NCBI GenBank assembly: GCA_030604545.1
Contig: JAUVVS010000077.1
Span: 1 to 7,938, forward strand
Direction of reading: 5' to 3'
Length of the DNA: 7,938 nucleotides
From: Deltaproteobacteria bacterium
GTDB taxonomy: Bacteria > Desulfobacterota > Desulfobacteria > Desulfobacterales > JAUVVS01
Under the pieces are notes generated by a model. That model ran no database searches. It was not told where the DNA came from and was given only the letters and a program-made list of their open reading frames with translations. This document shows, one piece after another, positions 1 to 7,295 of this stretch. Each line of letters starts with the position of its first letter. Within the stretch, counting starts at the first letter, position 1. The translations under genes were made by a program, and so were the position numbers.

Positions 1-23
1 ATTCAATAAATTGAAGCGAAGGC

Positions 24-100
<77 letters not shown>

Positions 101-112
101 ATATTTTAGATA

Positions 113-141
113 TTATTATCACGCTTAATTCATTCACGCAA
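113..141 (-). promoter_or_regulatory. Possible promoter of tRNA-Pro
   Basis: On the minus strand, TTGCGT (141-136) and TAATAA (118-113) are separated by 17 bases. The -10-like box ends 12 bases before the first base of tRNA-Pro. Spacing and position suit a sigma-70 promoter, but the -35 match is partial and the region is AT-rich, so chance is a real alternative. Confidence 0.3.
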
Positions 142-160
142 GGTAATAAAAAAGGCTTTA

Positions 161-904
161 TTATTTTTTTTGGAAAAAATCATTTATTCCGTTACTTATT
201 CCTATTGCAAAATCGGATAAAACTTTTGTATCGTTCAGCTTTTTTTCTTCGACAGGATTGGTTAGATATCCGATTTCTATAAGTATTGCAGGCATTCCTG
301 CCCCTTTTAAAACAATAAGCGGTGCTCCTTGAATCTTACTTTTTTTAGATTTTAACTGTTGAAGAAGACGATCTTGGACTAATTTGGCCAAAACTTTACT
401 CTCTGTTGTATACTTATTTTGAATATTATCCCAGTTTGTATTAGTTTTGTCGTTTTCAAAAGGCTTTTTTGGTGGAGCTTCAGGTATCAAGGCTGGTTTT
501 AATATTTCTTTGAAATAAAATAGAGACATGCCGCTTGCTTCATGGAGGAAGCTGCCACCCGTATGTAAGCTGACGAAAAGATCTGCTTTTATATTGTTGG
601 ATACGGCTGCTCTGTCATGAAGATCAAGCGAATAGTCATCGGTACGTGTAAGGACAACCCTGTATTTATTTCCAAGTTCATCTGCAATCATACGAGCGAG
701 GGTTAATGTTACTGCTTTTTCCAATGTACCGCCCGGACCCTGCGCACCTGTATCATTACCGCCATGCCCGGGATCTAAAACAACGGCAGCTTGGTGCTCC
801 TTGAAAAACAGCTTTTTTGTTTTTCCTTCCGTCGTTGCTATACTGATAAATAAAATCGTAAATATTATTACAAAAAGACGATGCTGTTTGTAAAGTGCCG
901 ACAT
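161..904 (-). CDS. Exported N-acetylmuramoyl-L-alanine amidase (Amidase_3)
   Basis: Zinc-dependent hydrolase that cuts the amide bond between N-acetylmuramic acid and the L-alanine of the peptidoglycan stem, acting in the periplasm during cell separation and wall turnover. The 247-aa protein starts with a signal-peptide-like segment: basic residues, then hydrophobic residues about 10-24. The Amidase_3 signature follows: DPGHGG with H47, the acidic ligand E62 in TLEK, H114 in VSLHTGG, and catalytic E210 in ILIEIGYLTN. These are the expected zinc ligands and general base. No AMIN or SPOR targeting domain is present, so only the catalytic domain is encoded. The ATG at 904 is preceded by AAAGGG (914-909) with a short 4-base gap. 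The gene diverges from tRNA-Leu and tig. The family is confident; the exact paralogue (amiA/B/C) cannot be assigned, so no symbol is given. Confidence 0.93.
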   Translation of the reverse strand: MSALYKQHRLFVIIFTILFISIATTEGKTKKLFFKEHQAAVVLDPGHGGNDTGAQGPGGTLEKAVTLTLARMIADELGNKYRVVLTRTDDYSLDLHDRAAVSNNIKADLFVSLHTGGSFLHEASGMSLFYFKEILKPALIPEAPPKKPFENDKTNTNWDNIQNKYTTESKVLAKLVQDRLLQQLKSKKSKIQGAPLIVLKGAGMPAILIEIGYLTNPVEEKKLNDTKVLSDFAIGISNGINDFFQKK

Positions 905-926
905 AAAACCCTTTCATCAATTTTGC

Positions 927-955
927 TTGACACTATTTTTTTTTAATAATAATCT
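927..955 (+). promoter_or_regulatory. Possible promoter for tRNA-Leu / tig
   Basis: A perfect -35 box TTGACA (927-932) is followed after 17 bases by TAATCT (950-955), a partial -10 match. The site lies in the divergent gap between the amidase start and tRNA-Leu, 54 bases before the tRNA. The -10 could also be another of the overlapping TAATAAT words here. No other good promoter is seen before tig, so tRNA-Leu and tig may share this one. Confidence 0.4.
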
Positions 956-1009
956 TAAATTGTTTAAGACAAATTTAATTTATTTTTCTACAAAGTCAAG
1001 TAATTATAT

Positions 1010-1096
1010 GCGAGAGTGGCGGAAATGGTAGACGCACTGGACTTAGGATCCAGCTCTGGGAACAGAGTGGGAGTTCAAGTCTCCCCTCTCGCACCA
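1010..1096 (+). tRNA. tRNA-Leu (anticodon TAG)
   Basis: Decodes leucine CUN codons, chiefly CUA. The sequence folds as a class II tRNA. The acceptor is GCGAGAG with CTCTCGC, and the anticodon stem CTGGA/TCCAG encloses loop CTTAGGA (anticodon TAG at 1044-1046). The long variable arm typical of leucine tRNAs follows. The T-arm is GGGAG-TTCAAGT-CTCCC, the discriminator is A, and CCA is encoded. At 87 nt the length is right. It ends 68 bases before the tig start codon with no strong terminator between them. Confidence 0.97.
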
Positions 1097-1164
1097 GTTA
1101 AAAAATCAACCCAAAGTGCCAAAAAATTAAACTTCGGGCGCTTGATTTATTTGAAAGGAATAGT

Positions 1165-2496
1165 ATGAAATTTACCGTAGAAGATGTGAGCACCGTAAAA
1201 AAGATTCTTCATGTTGAGATTCCTAAAGAAGATGTTGCCAGTGAACTCGATGAGGCTTATAAAAATCTTAAAAAAGGGGCGAAAGTCAAAGGTTTTCGAC
1301 CGGGTAAGGCGCCCCGCTCGGTTCTGGAAAGACTCTATAAAAAGGATGTAAATAGTAATGTCTCTTCAAAATTGATCCAGGATTCTTTAAATGACGCAAT
1401 TAAAGAGGCGGAACTCAAGATTATTGGAAATCCCATAGTTGATCCGCCTGAATTAAATGGAAATGAGTTGTATAAATATGACGCAACCATCGAGGTAAAT
1501 CCTGAAATTGAGAAAATTGATTTTAAAGGATTAAACCTTAAGAGAACACTTTATAAGGTTAGTGATGAAGAGATTGATGCGCAGCTTAAAATGCTACAGA
1601 AAAATCTTGCTCAGAAAAAACCGATTGAAAAAGATCGACCGGTTCAAGATGGTGATTTTGTGGTTATAGATTATGAAGGTTTTAATGACGGAAAACCTTT
1701 TGCCGAGACTCAAAAAACAAACAATTTCATAATTAAAGTTGGTGAAGGTCATATTTCAAAGGATTTCGATTCAGGATTGACTGGCATGAAGCCGGAGGAA
1801 AACAAGGAAATAAAAGTCAATTTTCCAAAGGATTATTTTAATGATAAACTGGCAAACCTTGAGATAACCTTTCATGTAAAACTAAAAGAAATCAGAGAAG
1901 AGGTGCTTCCTGAAATCGATGATGAATTTGCAAAGAACCTTGGAAAATATAAAACATTGAGCAGTTTGAAAAAAGATATAACCAACAACCTAAAAAAGGG
2001 TTATGCCAAAAGGGCGGAGCAAGAGTTAAATGAACAAATCTTTACAGCATTGATAGAAAAGACTGATTTTGAGGTACCCGAAGTCTTGGTTAACTATGAA
2101 CTGGATAGCATTATTGAAGAGGCTGAAAGATCTTTTGCTTTCTATAACAAGTCGATGGAAGAACATGGAATTACAAGGGAAACAATTTCAGAAGAATATC
2201 GTGATACAGCTGAAAAACAGGTAAGACGACACCTGATACTCAATAAGGTGATTCAGCAGGAAAATATGATCTTATCTGATAAAGACTTGGATACCGGTTA
2301 TGAAGAAATGTCCCAGAATTTCCAGCAGCCTATTGAGGAAATCAAGAATTTTTACAACCAAAACAAAGATAAACTTGAGCTTTTTAAACAAACTTTACTT
2401 GAAAAAAATGCGATAAAGCTTATTATTGATAATAGTCTCATTGAAGATAAGGAACCTGACGCAAAGCAGGAAACAAAAAAATTGGTGACCGAATAA
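1165..2496 (+). CDS. tig: Trigger factor, ribosome-bound chaperone and PPIase
   Basis: ATP-independent chaperone that docks at the ribosomal exit tunnel and shields nascent chains; it also isomerises peptidyl-prolyl bonds. The 443-aa product has the normal trigger-factor architecture. The N-terminal ribosome-binding domain carries the docking signature GFRPGKAP at residues 43-50. An FKBP-type isomerase domain spans roughly residues 158-245 (GDFVVIDYEGF through LEITFHVKLKEI). A helical C-terminal chaperone region follows to about residue 425, with a charged tail. The ATG at 1165 follows AAAGGA (1154-1159) with a 5-base gap. The gene leads the tig-clpP-clpX block, linking co-translational folding with degradation. 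Nothing is missing or truncated. Confidence 0.97.
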   Translation: MKFTVEDVSTVKKILHVEIPKEDVASELDEAYKNLKKGAKVKGFRPGKAPRSVLERLYKKDVNSNVSSKLIQDSLNDAIKEAELKIIGNPIVDPPELNGNELYKYDATIEVNPEIEKIDFKGLNLKRTLYKVSDEEIDAQLKMLQKNLAQKKPIEKDRPVQDGDFVVIDYEGFNDGKPFAETQKTNNFIIKVGEGHISKDFDSGLTGMKPEENKEIKVNFPKDYFNDKLANLEITFHVKLKEIREEVLPEIDDEFAKNLGKYKTLSSLKKDITNNLKKGYAKRAEQELNEQIFTALIEKTDFEVPEVLVNYELDSIIEEAERSFAFYNKSMEEHGITRETISEEYRDTAEKQVRRHLILNKVIQQENMILSDKDLDTGYEEMSQNFQQPIEEIKNFYNQNKDKLELFKQTLLEKNAIKLIIDNSLIEDKEPDAKQETKKLVTE

Positions 2497-2524
2497 ATGA
2501 GAGACATTTGAAAGGAGAGTGTTT

Positions 2525-3139
2525 GTGCCGTTAATACCCATTGTTATAGAACAAAGCAGTAGGGGTGAGCGTGCTTATGATATTTATTCAAGGCTCCTTA
2601 AGGACAGGATAATTTTCATTGGTTCGCCCATGAGTGATGAGATCGCGAATCTTTTAATAGCGCAACTCCTTTTTCTTGAATCAGAAGATCCTGATAAGGA
2701 TATAAATTTTTACATAAACTCACCGGGTGGATTGGTTACGGCGGGTATGGCGGTCTATGATACGATGCAGTATATTAAACCGGATATTGCAACAGTATGC
2801 ATTGGCCAGGCCGCCAGTATGGGAGCTCTTTTACTGACTGCAGGGACAAAAAATAAGCGCTATTCATTGCCCAACTCAAGAATTTTAATCCATCAACCCA
2901 TGGGAGGATTTCAGGGGCAGGCCTCTGATATTGAAATTCAGGCAAAGGAAATCCTTCGTATGAAGGATACCCTGAATAAAATATTTATGATTCATACGGG
3001 GAAGGATTTAGAACAGATACAGTCAGACACGGACCGTGACTTCTTTATGACGAGTCAGGAGGCAAAAGAATACGGCCTAATTGATCATGTAATCGTCAAC
3101 AGAGATGATCTCAACAATTTAAATGACACGGAGGCATAA
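2525..3139 (+). CDS. clpP: ClpP, ATP-dependent Clp protease proteolytic subunit
   Basis: Serine peptidase forming the double-heptamer chamber of ClpXP in the cytoplasm; it degrades substrates unfolded and threaded in by ClpX. Counted from the chosen start, the catalytic triad is S98 (GQAASMGA), H123 (ILIHQPMGG) and D172 (TDRDFF). This matches mature E. coli ClpP to within one residue. The 204-aa length is typical, with essentially no propeptide. The open frame can be extended to GTG 2519, but that codon overlaps the Shine-Dalgarno AAAGGAGAG (2511-2519). The GTG at 2525 has AGGAG at 2513-2517 with a 7-base gap and begins with (M)PLIPIVIEQ, the usual ClpP N-terminus, so I choose it. The gene starts 28 bases after tig and ends one base before clpX. 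Confidence 0.96.
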   Translation: MPLIPIVIEQSSRGERAYDIYSRLLKDRIIFIGSPMSDEIANLLIAQLLFLESEDPDKDINFYINSPGGLVTAGMAVYDTMQYIKPDIATVCIGQAASMGALLLTAGTKNKRYSLPNSRILIHQPMGGFQGQASDIEIQAKEILRMKDTLNKIFMIHTGKDLEQIQSDTDRDFFMTSQEAKEYGLIDHVIVNRDDLNNLNDTEA

Positions 3140-3140
3140 A

Positions 3141-4385
3141 ATGTCAAAAAAAGGCAGCGAAAACGATAATCTCTTCTGCTCATTTTGTGGAAAAAATCAG
3201 AAAGAAGTCAAGAAGCTGATTGCCGGCCCTGCAGTCTATATATGTGATGAATGTATCCAGTTATGTGGAGAAATAATCGAAGAGGAAAGTGAAAGGGACG
3301 CAGAAGACTTTGATCAAATCCTTTCTCCGAAAGAAATTAAAGGCATGCTTGATGAGTATGTGATTGAACAGGATCAAGCAAAAAAAATTCTTGCTGTTGC
3401 AGTCTACAATCACTACAAAAGGTTAGACTCTCCAATTGGCACGGGAGATGTTGAAATCCAAAAAAGTAATATCATGCTTATAGGACCGACAGGTTGCGGA
3501 AAAACGTTGTTGGCTCAAACACTTGCTCGATTTTTAAACGTACCCTTTACCATTGCAGATGCTACGAGCCTGACAGAAGCAGGCTATGTCGGAGAAGATG
3601 TTGAAAACATTATCCTTTCTCTCCTTCAAAATGCCGACTACGATGTAGAAAAAGCCAAGACCGGTATTGTTTACATTGATGAAATAGATAAAATAGCAGG
3701 GAAGTCTGATAATCCGTCAATTACACGTGATGTATCAGGTGAGGGAGTTCAACAAGCATTATTGAAAATTATTGAAGGGACCACCGCCAGTGTGCCTCCT
3801 AAAGGGGGGAGAAAGCATCCTCAACAGGATTTTGTCAAGGTGGACACTTCGAATATACTTTTTATTTGCGGAGGTACTTTTAACGGGCTTGAGCATATAA
3901 TCCAGCGACGTCTCGGACCTAATGTCATGGGATTTGGGGCAACAATTATTAAAAAAGAAGAGAAAAATACGGAAAAAATCCTTCGGCAAGTCCAGCCTGA
4001 AGATCTTATCAAATTTGGGTTGATTCCCGAATTTATAGGTCGTCTTCCCGTTGTTGCTACACTTGGCGAATTGAACGAGGCTTCATTGATTAAAATTCTT
4101 GAAGAGCCGAAAAATGCCTTGGTTAAGCAGTTTAAAAAGCTTTTTGAGATCGAGGATGTAAATTTAAGATTTACTGACAGCGCTCTCTTATCCATCGCAA
4201 AAGAAGCAATGAAACGAAAATCCGGTGCCAGGGGACTTCGTGCTATTATGGAAGGCTGCCTGCTTGAGATAATGTATAATATTCCTTCTTTAGAAGATGT
4301 CAAAGAATGTGTTGTTAGTGAAGATGTTGTGCTGAATGATGAGGATCCGATACTGTTGTACGAACAAACAAAAAAGCAGGCATAA
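3141..4385 (+). CDS. clpX: ClpX, AAA+ unfoldase of the ClpXP protease
   Basis: Hexameric ATPase that recognises degradation tags, unfolds substrates and feeds them to ClpP. The 414-aa product has the whole family set. The zinc-binding domain uses C13, C16, C35 and C38. Walker A is GPTGCGKT at 115-122, the GYVGEDVE pore loop is at 148-155, and Walker B is IVYIDE at 176-181. The RKH substrate loop is at 224-226, EFIGRLPV (arginine-finger region) follows, and sensor II is GARGLRAI near the C-terminus. The ClpP-docking tripeptide is M263-G264-F265, a conservative variant of the usual I/L-G-F. The frame extends up to ATG 3123 inside clpP, but GGAGG at 3130-3134 sits 6 bases before ATG 3141. From there the protein begins MSKKGS, directly before the zinc finger, so 3141 is preferred. 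It is one base from the clpP stop, implying coupled translation. Confidence 0.97.
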   Translation: MSKKGSENDNLFCSFCGKNQKEVKKLIAGPAVYICDECIQLCGEIIEEESERDAEDFDQILSPKEIKGMLDEYVIEQDQAKKILAVAVYNHYKRLDSPIGTGDVEIQKSNIMLIGPTGCGKTLLAQTLARFLNVPFTIADATSLTEAGYVGEDVENIILSLLQNADYDVEKAKTGIVYIDEIDKIAGKSDNPSITRDVSGEGVQQALLKIIEGTTASVPPKGGRKHPQQDFVKVDTSNILFICGGTFNGLEHIIQRRLGPNVMGFGATIIKKEEKNTEKILRQVQPEDLIKFGLIPEFIGRLPVVATLGELNEASLIKILEEPKNALVKQFKKLFEIEDVNLRFTDSALLSIAKEAMKRKSGARGLRAIMEGCLLEIMYNIPSLEDVKECVVSEDVVLNDEDPILLYEQTKKQA

Positions 4386-4537
4386 AATATTGATGAATTC
4401 GTAAAAAGTCGAATTCATCACGTTTTAGGTTTTAAGTGTTAGGTTTGAAGTTATGGTATTACATTTATTTACAGATACTTAAAACTTAAAACGCTCGTAA
4501 AAGTAAATTTTTTACTTTTTACGAGACCATCAATATT
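4386..4537. repeat. 152-bp palindromic MITE/REP-like element between clpX and lon
   Basis: The ends are 24-bp inverted repeats, 4386-4409 against 4514-4537, with 21 of 24 positions matching; the outermost 10 (AATATTGATG / CATCAATATT) are perfect. Inside, 4421-4439 is complementary to 4475-4493 (17 of 19 Watson-Crick, the other two possible G-U pairs). The left arm alone forms an 11-bp perfect hairpin (4391-4401 with 4410-4420). The right arm alone forms a 14-bp hairpin with one bulged T (4494-4507 with 4511-4525). The central 35 bases, 4440-4474, are unpaired. No coding capacity. AATATT flanks both ends and could be a target duplication. The element starts on the base after the clpX stop. A non-autonomous mobile element or structured intergenic repeat is the best reading; a plain terminator is less likely because no T-tract follows a stem. 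Confidence 0.75.
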
Positions 4538-4541
4538 AAAC

Positions 4542-4559
4542 TATCAACAATAGTTGATA
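4542..4559. promoter_or_regulatory. Perfect 7-bp dyad upstream of lon
   Basis: TATCAAC (4542-4548) and GTTGATA (4553-4559) are exact inverted repeats around AATA, ending 19 bases before the lon ATG and just upstream of a weak Shine-Dalgarno AGGTAG (4565-4570). It could be an operator for a stress regulator or a small hairpin affecting lon translation. The sequence matches no operator I can name, so the role is speculative. Confidence 0.3.
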
Positions 4560-4578
4560 TAAATAGGTAGAAATAAAA

Positions 4579-7014
4579 ATGGTAAATTTACCGAAAATAT
4601 TCAAGGAAGATAAATCTGATCCGTCAATATTGATACTCCCGCTTTTACCGCTTAGGGATATGGTTGTCTTTCCCCATATGGTTGCCCCTTTATTTGTTGG
4701 TCGTTCAAAATCTGTGAGTGCACTGGCCGAGGCAATGAGTCATGACAAACGTGTTTTCCTTGCTACCCAGAAAAAGGCGGGAATTGACAATCCCAAGGGG
4801 AAAGATATCAGTTCAGTAGGGACTATCGGAACAGTGCTTCAGCTTCTTCGGCTTCCGGATGGTACGGTTAAAGCCCTGGTTGAAGGCAAATCCAGGGCAA
4901 GAATTGGCCGTTTTATACAGAATGATGACTTTTTTCAGGTTGAGGTAGAACCTATATTTGAACCGGAAGAATCGACAACAGAATGTGTTGCTCTGAGCAG
5001 GATGATCGTTGAAAACTTTGAGGAGTATGCCAAGCTGATCAAGAACATTTCAAAGGATCTTGTAAATAAAGTTTCAACCATTTCAAACCCCTCACAGCTG
5101 GCTGATACAGTGGCAGCCCATTTTACGTTCAAAATTAAGGACAAGCAAGAATTGTTGGAAACGATTCTTCCGGAAGAAAGACTTTCACTCCTTCTGCGCT
5201 TAATAAAGATGGAAATCGAGATCTTCAGAACGGATCAAAAGATAAAGGGCCGCGTCAAAAACCAGATGGAAAAAACTCAGAAACAATATTATCTAAATGA
5301 GCAGATGCGGGCTATAAAAAAGGAGATGGGAGCTGAAGAGGATCCGGGTGATGAACTCAAAGAGCTTGAAAAGCGGATCAAGCGGAAAAGAATGTCAAAG
5401 GAGGCTGCAGGCAAGGTCAGGCAAGAGTTCAAAAAGCTTAAAATGATGACACCCATGTCTGCAGAAGCAACAGTAGTTCGAAATTATATTGATTGGATAA
5501 TCAGCCTACCGTGGTTTGAACGATCAAGAGTGCGTAATGACATTGAAGAAGCTGAGAAAATATTAAACGAGGACCATTATGGTCTAAAAAAGCCAAAGGA
5601 ACGTATCCTGGAATATCTTGCAGTCCAAACTCTGGTCAAAAAAGTCCGAGGGCCTATCCTATGCTTTGTTGGTCCTCCCGGTGTGGGAAAGACTTCGCTT
5701 GCCAAATCCGTGGCCAGGGCTACAGGACGACGATTTGTACGCCTTTCTCTCGGGGGCGTAAGAGATGAAGCTGAAATTCGAGGGCATAGGCGTACATATA
5801 TCGGCGCAATGCCCGGAAAAATAATCCAGTCCCTGAAAAAGATAGGTGTAAACAACCCAGTATTTTGCCTTGACGAAGTAGATAAAATGAGCATGGATTT
5901 CAGGGGAGACCCTTCTGCAGCTCTTCTTGAAGTCCTTGATCCTGAACAGAACTTCAGCTTTAATGACCATTATCTTGATATTGATTACGATCTTGCAAAC
6001 ATTCTTTTTATTACTACGGCCAATACATTGCCGGACATTCCACTTCCATTACAGGACAGGATGGAAATTATACGTTTGCCGGGCTATCCCGAATACGAAA
6101 AGTATCATATAGCTAAAGGCTTTCTTGTACCCAAACAGATTAAAATGAACGGACTTGAAAATAAGAAAGTGGAGTTTTCTAAAAATGCCATTTCTGTTAT
6201 CATTCAGCGTTATACGCGAGAAGCGGGCGTAAGAAATCTTGAACGTGAAATATCCTCCATATGTAGGAAGATTGCGCGTGAAGTTGTAAAGCGTAATGAA
6301 AACGGTTTATTCAGGATAACAGAAAAATCCGTGCCAAAACATTTGGGGCCATACCGCTTCAGACATGGACAACTTGAAGAAAAGGACCAGATCGGCATTG
6401 TTACCGGACTTGCATGGACACAGGTGGGAGGCGAACTTCTTTGTGTTGAAACCTTGATCATGCCCGGCAAGGGGGAGTTGACCATAACCGGCAAACTGGG
6501 AGATGTAATGAAAGAATCTGCTCAGGCAGCTGTAAGTTATGTTCGTTCACGTGCCGAATCCTTTATGATCGACAATAAATTTTATAAAAAATTTGATATT
6601 CACATACATATACCTGAAGGCGCCATTCCAAAGGACGGACCTTCTGCTGGAATATCAATGTGCACCTCCATCATATCAGCCCTTACAAAGAGACCAGTTT
6701 ACCGTGATATTGCCATGACCGGTGAGATCACATTGCGCGGCCGCGTTCTTCCTATTGGAGGATTAAAGGAGAAGATTCTTGCCGCTCACAGGGGAGGAAT
6801 TAAAAAGGTTATTATTCCAAAAGAAAACGAAAAGGATTTAAAAGATATACCTGCTGGAATTTCAAAACAGATAGAAATTGTTTTGGTTGAACATATGGAT
6901 GAGATCCTTCCCCATGCTTTGATTGTAAATGAAGGGGAAACTATTTTTAAGAAAGATGATATTGCTTTTCAGATAACCCCAAAGGAGATGGAGCAAAGAG
7001 CGCCATTGATTTAG
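4579..7014 (+). CDS. lon: Lon protease (LonA), ATP-dependent serine protease
   Basis: Cytoplasmic AAA+ protease that degrades misfolded and short-lived regulatory proteins, with ATPase and peptidase on one chain. The 811-aa protein has an N-terminal substrate-binding LON domain (from LPLLPLRDMVVFP, about residues 20-215) and a long charged helical segment (about 225-300). The AAA+ module has Walker A GPPGVGKT at 365-372 and Walker B with D432-E433. The C-terminal peptidase domain has catalytic S689 (GPSAGIS) and K732 (GGLKEK), 43 residues apart as in E. coli Lon. Length is slightly above E. coli's 784. No transmembrane segment is seen, so it is LonA, not LonB. The ATG at 4579 is supported by a weak AGGTAG 8 bases upstream. 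It may be read through from clpX across the palindromic element or have its own promoter. Confidence 0.97.
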   Translation: MVNLPKIFKEDKSDPSILILPLLPLRDMVVFPHMVAPLFVGRSKSVSALAEAMSHDKRVFLATQKKAGIDNPKGKDISSVGTIGTVLQLLRLPDGTVKALVEGKSRARIGRFIQNDDFFQVEVEPIFEPEESTTECVALSRMIVENFEEYAKLIKNISKDLVNKVSTISNPSQLADTVAAHFTFKIKDKQELLETILPEERLSLLLRLIKMEIEIFRTDQKIKGRVKNQMEKTQKQYYLNEQMRAIKKEMGAEEDPGDELKELEKRIKRKRMSKEAAGKVRQEFKKLKMMTPMSAEATVVRNYIDWIISLPWFERSRVRNDIEEAEKILNEDHYGLKKPKERILEYLAVQTLVKKVRGPILCFVGPPGVGKTSLAKSVARATGRRFVRLSLGGVRDEAEIRGHRRTYIGAMPGKIIQSLKKIGVNNPVFCLDEVDKMSMDFRGDPSAALLEVLDPEQNFSFNDHYLDIDYDLANILFITTANTLPDIPLPLQDRMEIIRLPGYPEYEKYHIAKGFLVPKQIKMNGLENKKVEFSKNAISVIIQRYTREAGVRNLEREISSICRKIAREVVKRNENGLFRITEKSVPKHLGPYRFRHGQLEEKDQIGIVTGLAWTQVGGELLCVETLIMPGKGELTITGKLGDVMKESAQAAVSYVRSRAESFMIDNKFYKKFDIHIHIPEGAIPKDGPSAGISMCTSIISALTKRPVYRDIAMTGEITLRGRVLPIGGLKEKILAAHRGGIKKVIIPKENEKDLKDIPAGISKQIEIVLVEHMDEILPHALIVNEGETIFKKDDIAFQITPKEMEQRAPLI

Positions 7015-7043
7015 ACTTGCTTTTTTTCAGAAACAATTAGCCC

Positions 7044-7072
7044 TTGACATTACTTTTATTAACGGCTAGTAG
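7044..7072 (+). promoter_or_regulatory. Likely promoter of the tRNA-Val cluster
   Basis: A perfect TTGACA (7044-7049) is followed after 17 bases by TAGTAG (7067-7072), a 3-of-6 match to the -10 consensus. It lies between lon and the first tRNA-like sequence at 7106, the right place to drive a tRNA operon. The AT-rich stretch after lon has T7 at 7021-7027 but no convincing stem, so no lon terminator is called. Confidence 0.45.
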
Positions 7073-7105
7073 TACATTTCTTTGAAATTAAATTCGCTAT
7101 TATAT

Positions 7106-7171
7106 GGGCGGGTAGCTCAGTTGGGAGAGCATCCCGTCTTTCCAGACGGGAGGATCACAGGTTCATTACCA
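7106..7171 (+). pseudogene. tRNA-Val-like pseudogene with deleted T-arm
   Basis: The first 28 bases (7106-7133) are identical to the start of the intact tRNA-Val at 7220, covering the acceptor 5' strand and D-arm. The anticodon arm differs: 7132-7151 forms an 8-bp perfect stem closed by a TTCC tetraloop instead of a 5-bp stem with a 7-base loop. Identity resumes at TCACAGGTTCA (7155-7165), after which about 15 bases of T-arm and acceptor 3' strand are missing and TTACCA ends the copy. Without a partner for its GGGCGGG acceptor strand it cannot fold as a normal tRNA, so I call it a pseudogene. A three-base TCC could be read in its loop region, but no identity is assigned. Confidence 0.7.
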
Positions 7172-7192
7172 CTTTCGTTCTTTTTTGTATGT

Positions 7193-7219
7193 TCCGTTGA
7201 TAACGGTAGAGCAACTGAC
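7193..7219 (+). pseudogene. Short tRNA 5'-part fragment (Asn-like?)
   Basis: GGTAGAGCAACTGAC (7205-7219) is the D-arm to anticodon-stem wording common in bacterial Asn, Lys and Thr tRNAs. It is preceded by TCCGTTGATA (7193-7202), which could be an acceptor 5' strand plus the first linker of a tRNA-Asn with part of the D-arm deleted. It runs straight into the intact tRNA-Val at 7220. CCGTT/AACGG (7194-7198 with 7202-7206) can also form a small hairpin. The match is short, so the identity is tentative. Confidence 0.4.
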
Positions 7220-7295
7220 GGGCGGGTAGCTCAGTTGGGAGAGCATCGGCCTTACAAGCCGGGGGTCACAGGTTCAAGCCCTGTTCCGCCTACCA
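7220..7295 (+). tRNA. tRNA-Val (anticodon TAC)
   Basis: Decodes valine GUN codons. All arms are present. The acceptor GGGCGGG pairs with TCCGCCT, with G-U pairs at both ends, and the D-stem is GCTC/GAGC. The anticodon stem TCGGC/GCCGG (first pair T-G) encloses loop CTTACAA with anticodon TAC at 7253-7255. The variable loop is GGGTC, the T-arm ACAGG-TTCAAGC-CCTGT, discriminator A, and CCA is encoded. At 76 nt it is canonical. It is flanked with no spacer by tRNA fragments on both sides, so correct 5' and 3' processing in the cell is an open question. Confidence 0.93.

Noticed and set aside
144..170. Hairpin TAATAAA/TTTATTA followed by T8 on the plus strand
   Set aside because: It looks like a terminator, but no plus-strand gene precedes it. 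On the minus strand, where the amidase ends, the stem is not followed by a T-tract. The stem is only A-T pairs and overlaps the amidase stop codon.
1103..1148. Imperfect inverted repeat between tRNA-Leu and tig
   Set aside because: The stem is interrupted by a 5-base bulge and a long loop, with no T-tract, so neither a terminator nor a riboswitch can be supported.
3759..4303. Minus-strand open frames inside clpX
   Set aside because: They lie antisense to a complete, conserved ClpX and show no known domain or ribosome-binding site.
4391..4420. 11-bp perfect hairpin after clpX as an intrinsic terminator
   Set aside because: It is AT-rich and followed by CGTTTTAGG, not a run of T; it is better explained as one arm of the larger 152-bp element.
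4935..6494. Several open frames inside lon on both strands
   Set aside because: All lie within intact LonA with its motifs in frame; they are shadow frames without family features.
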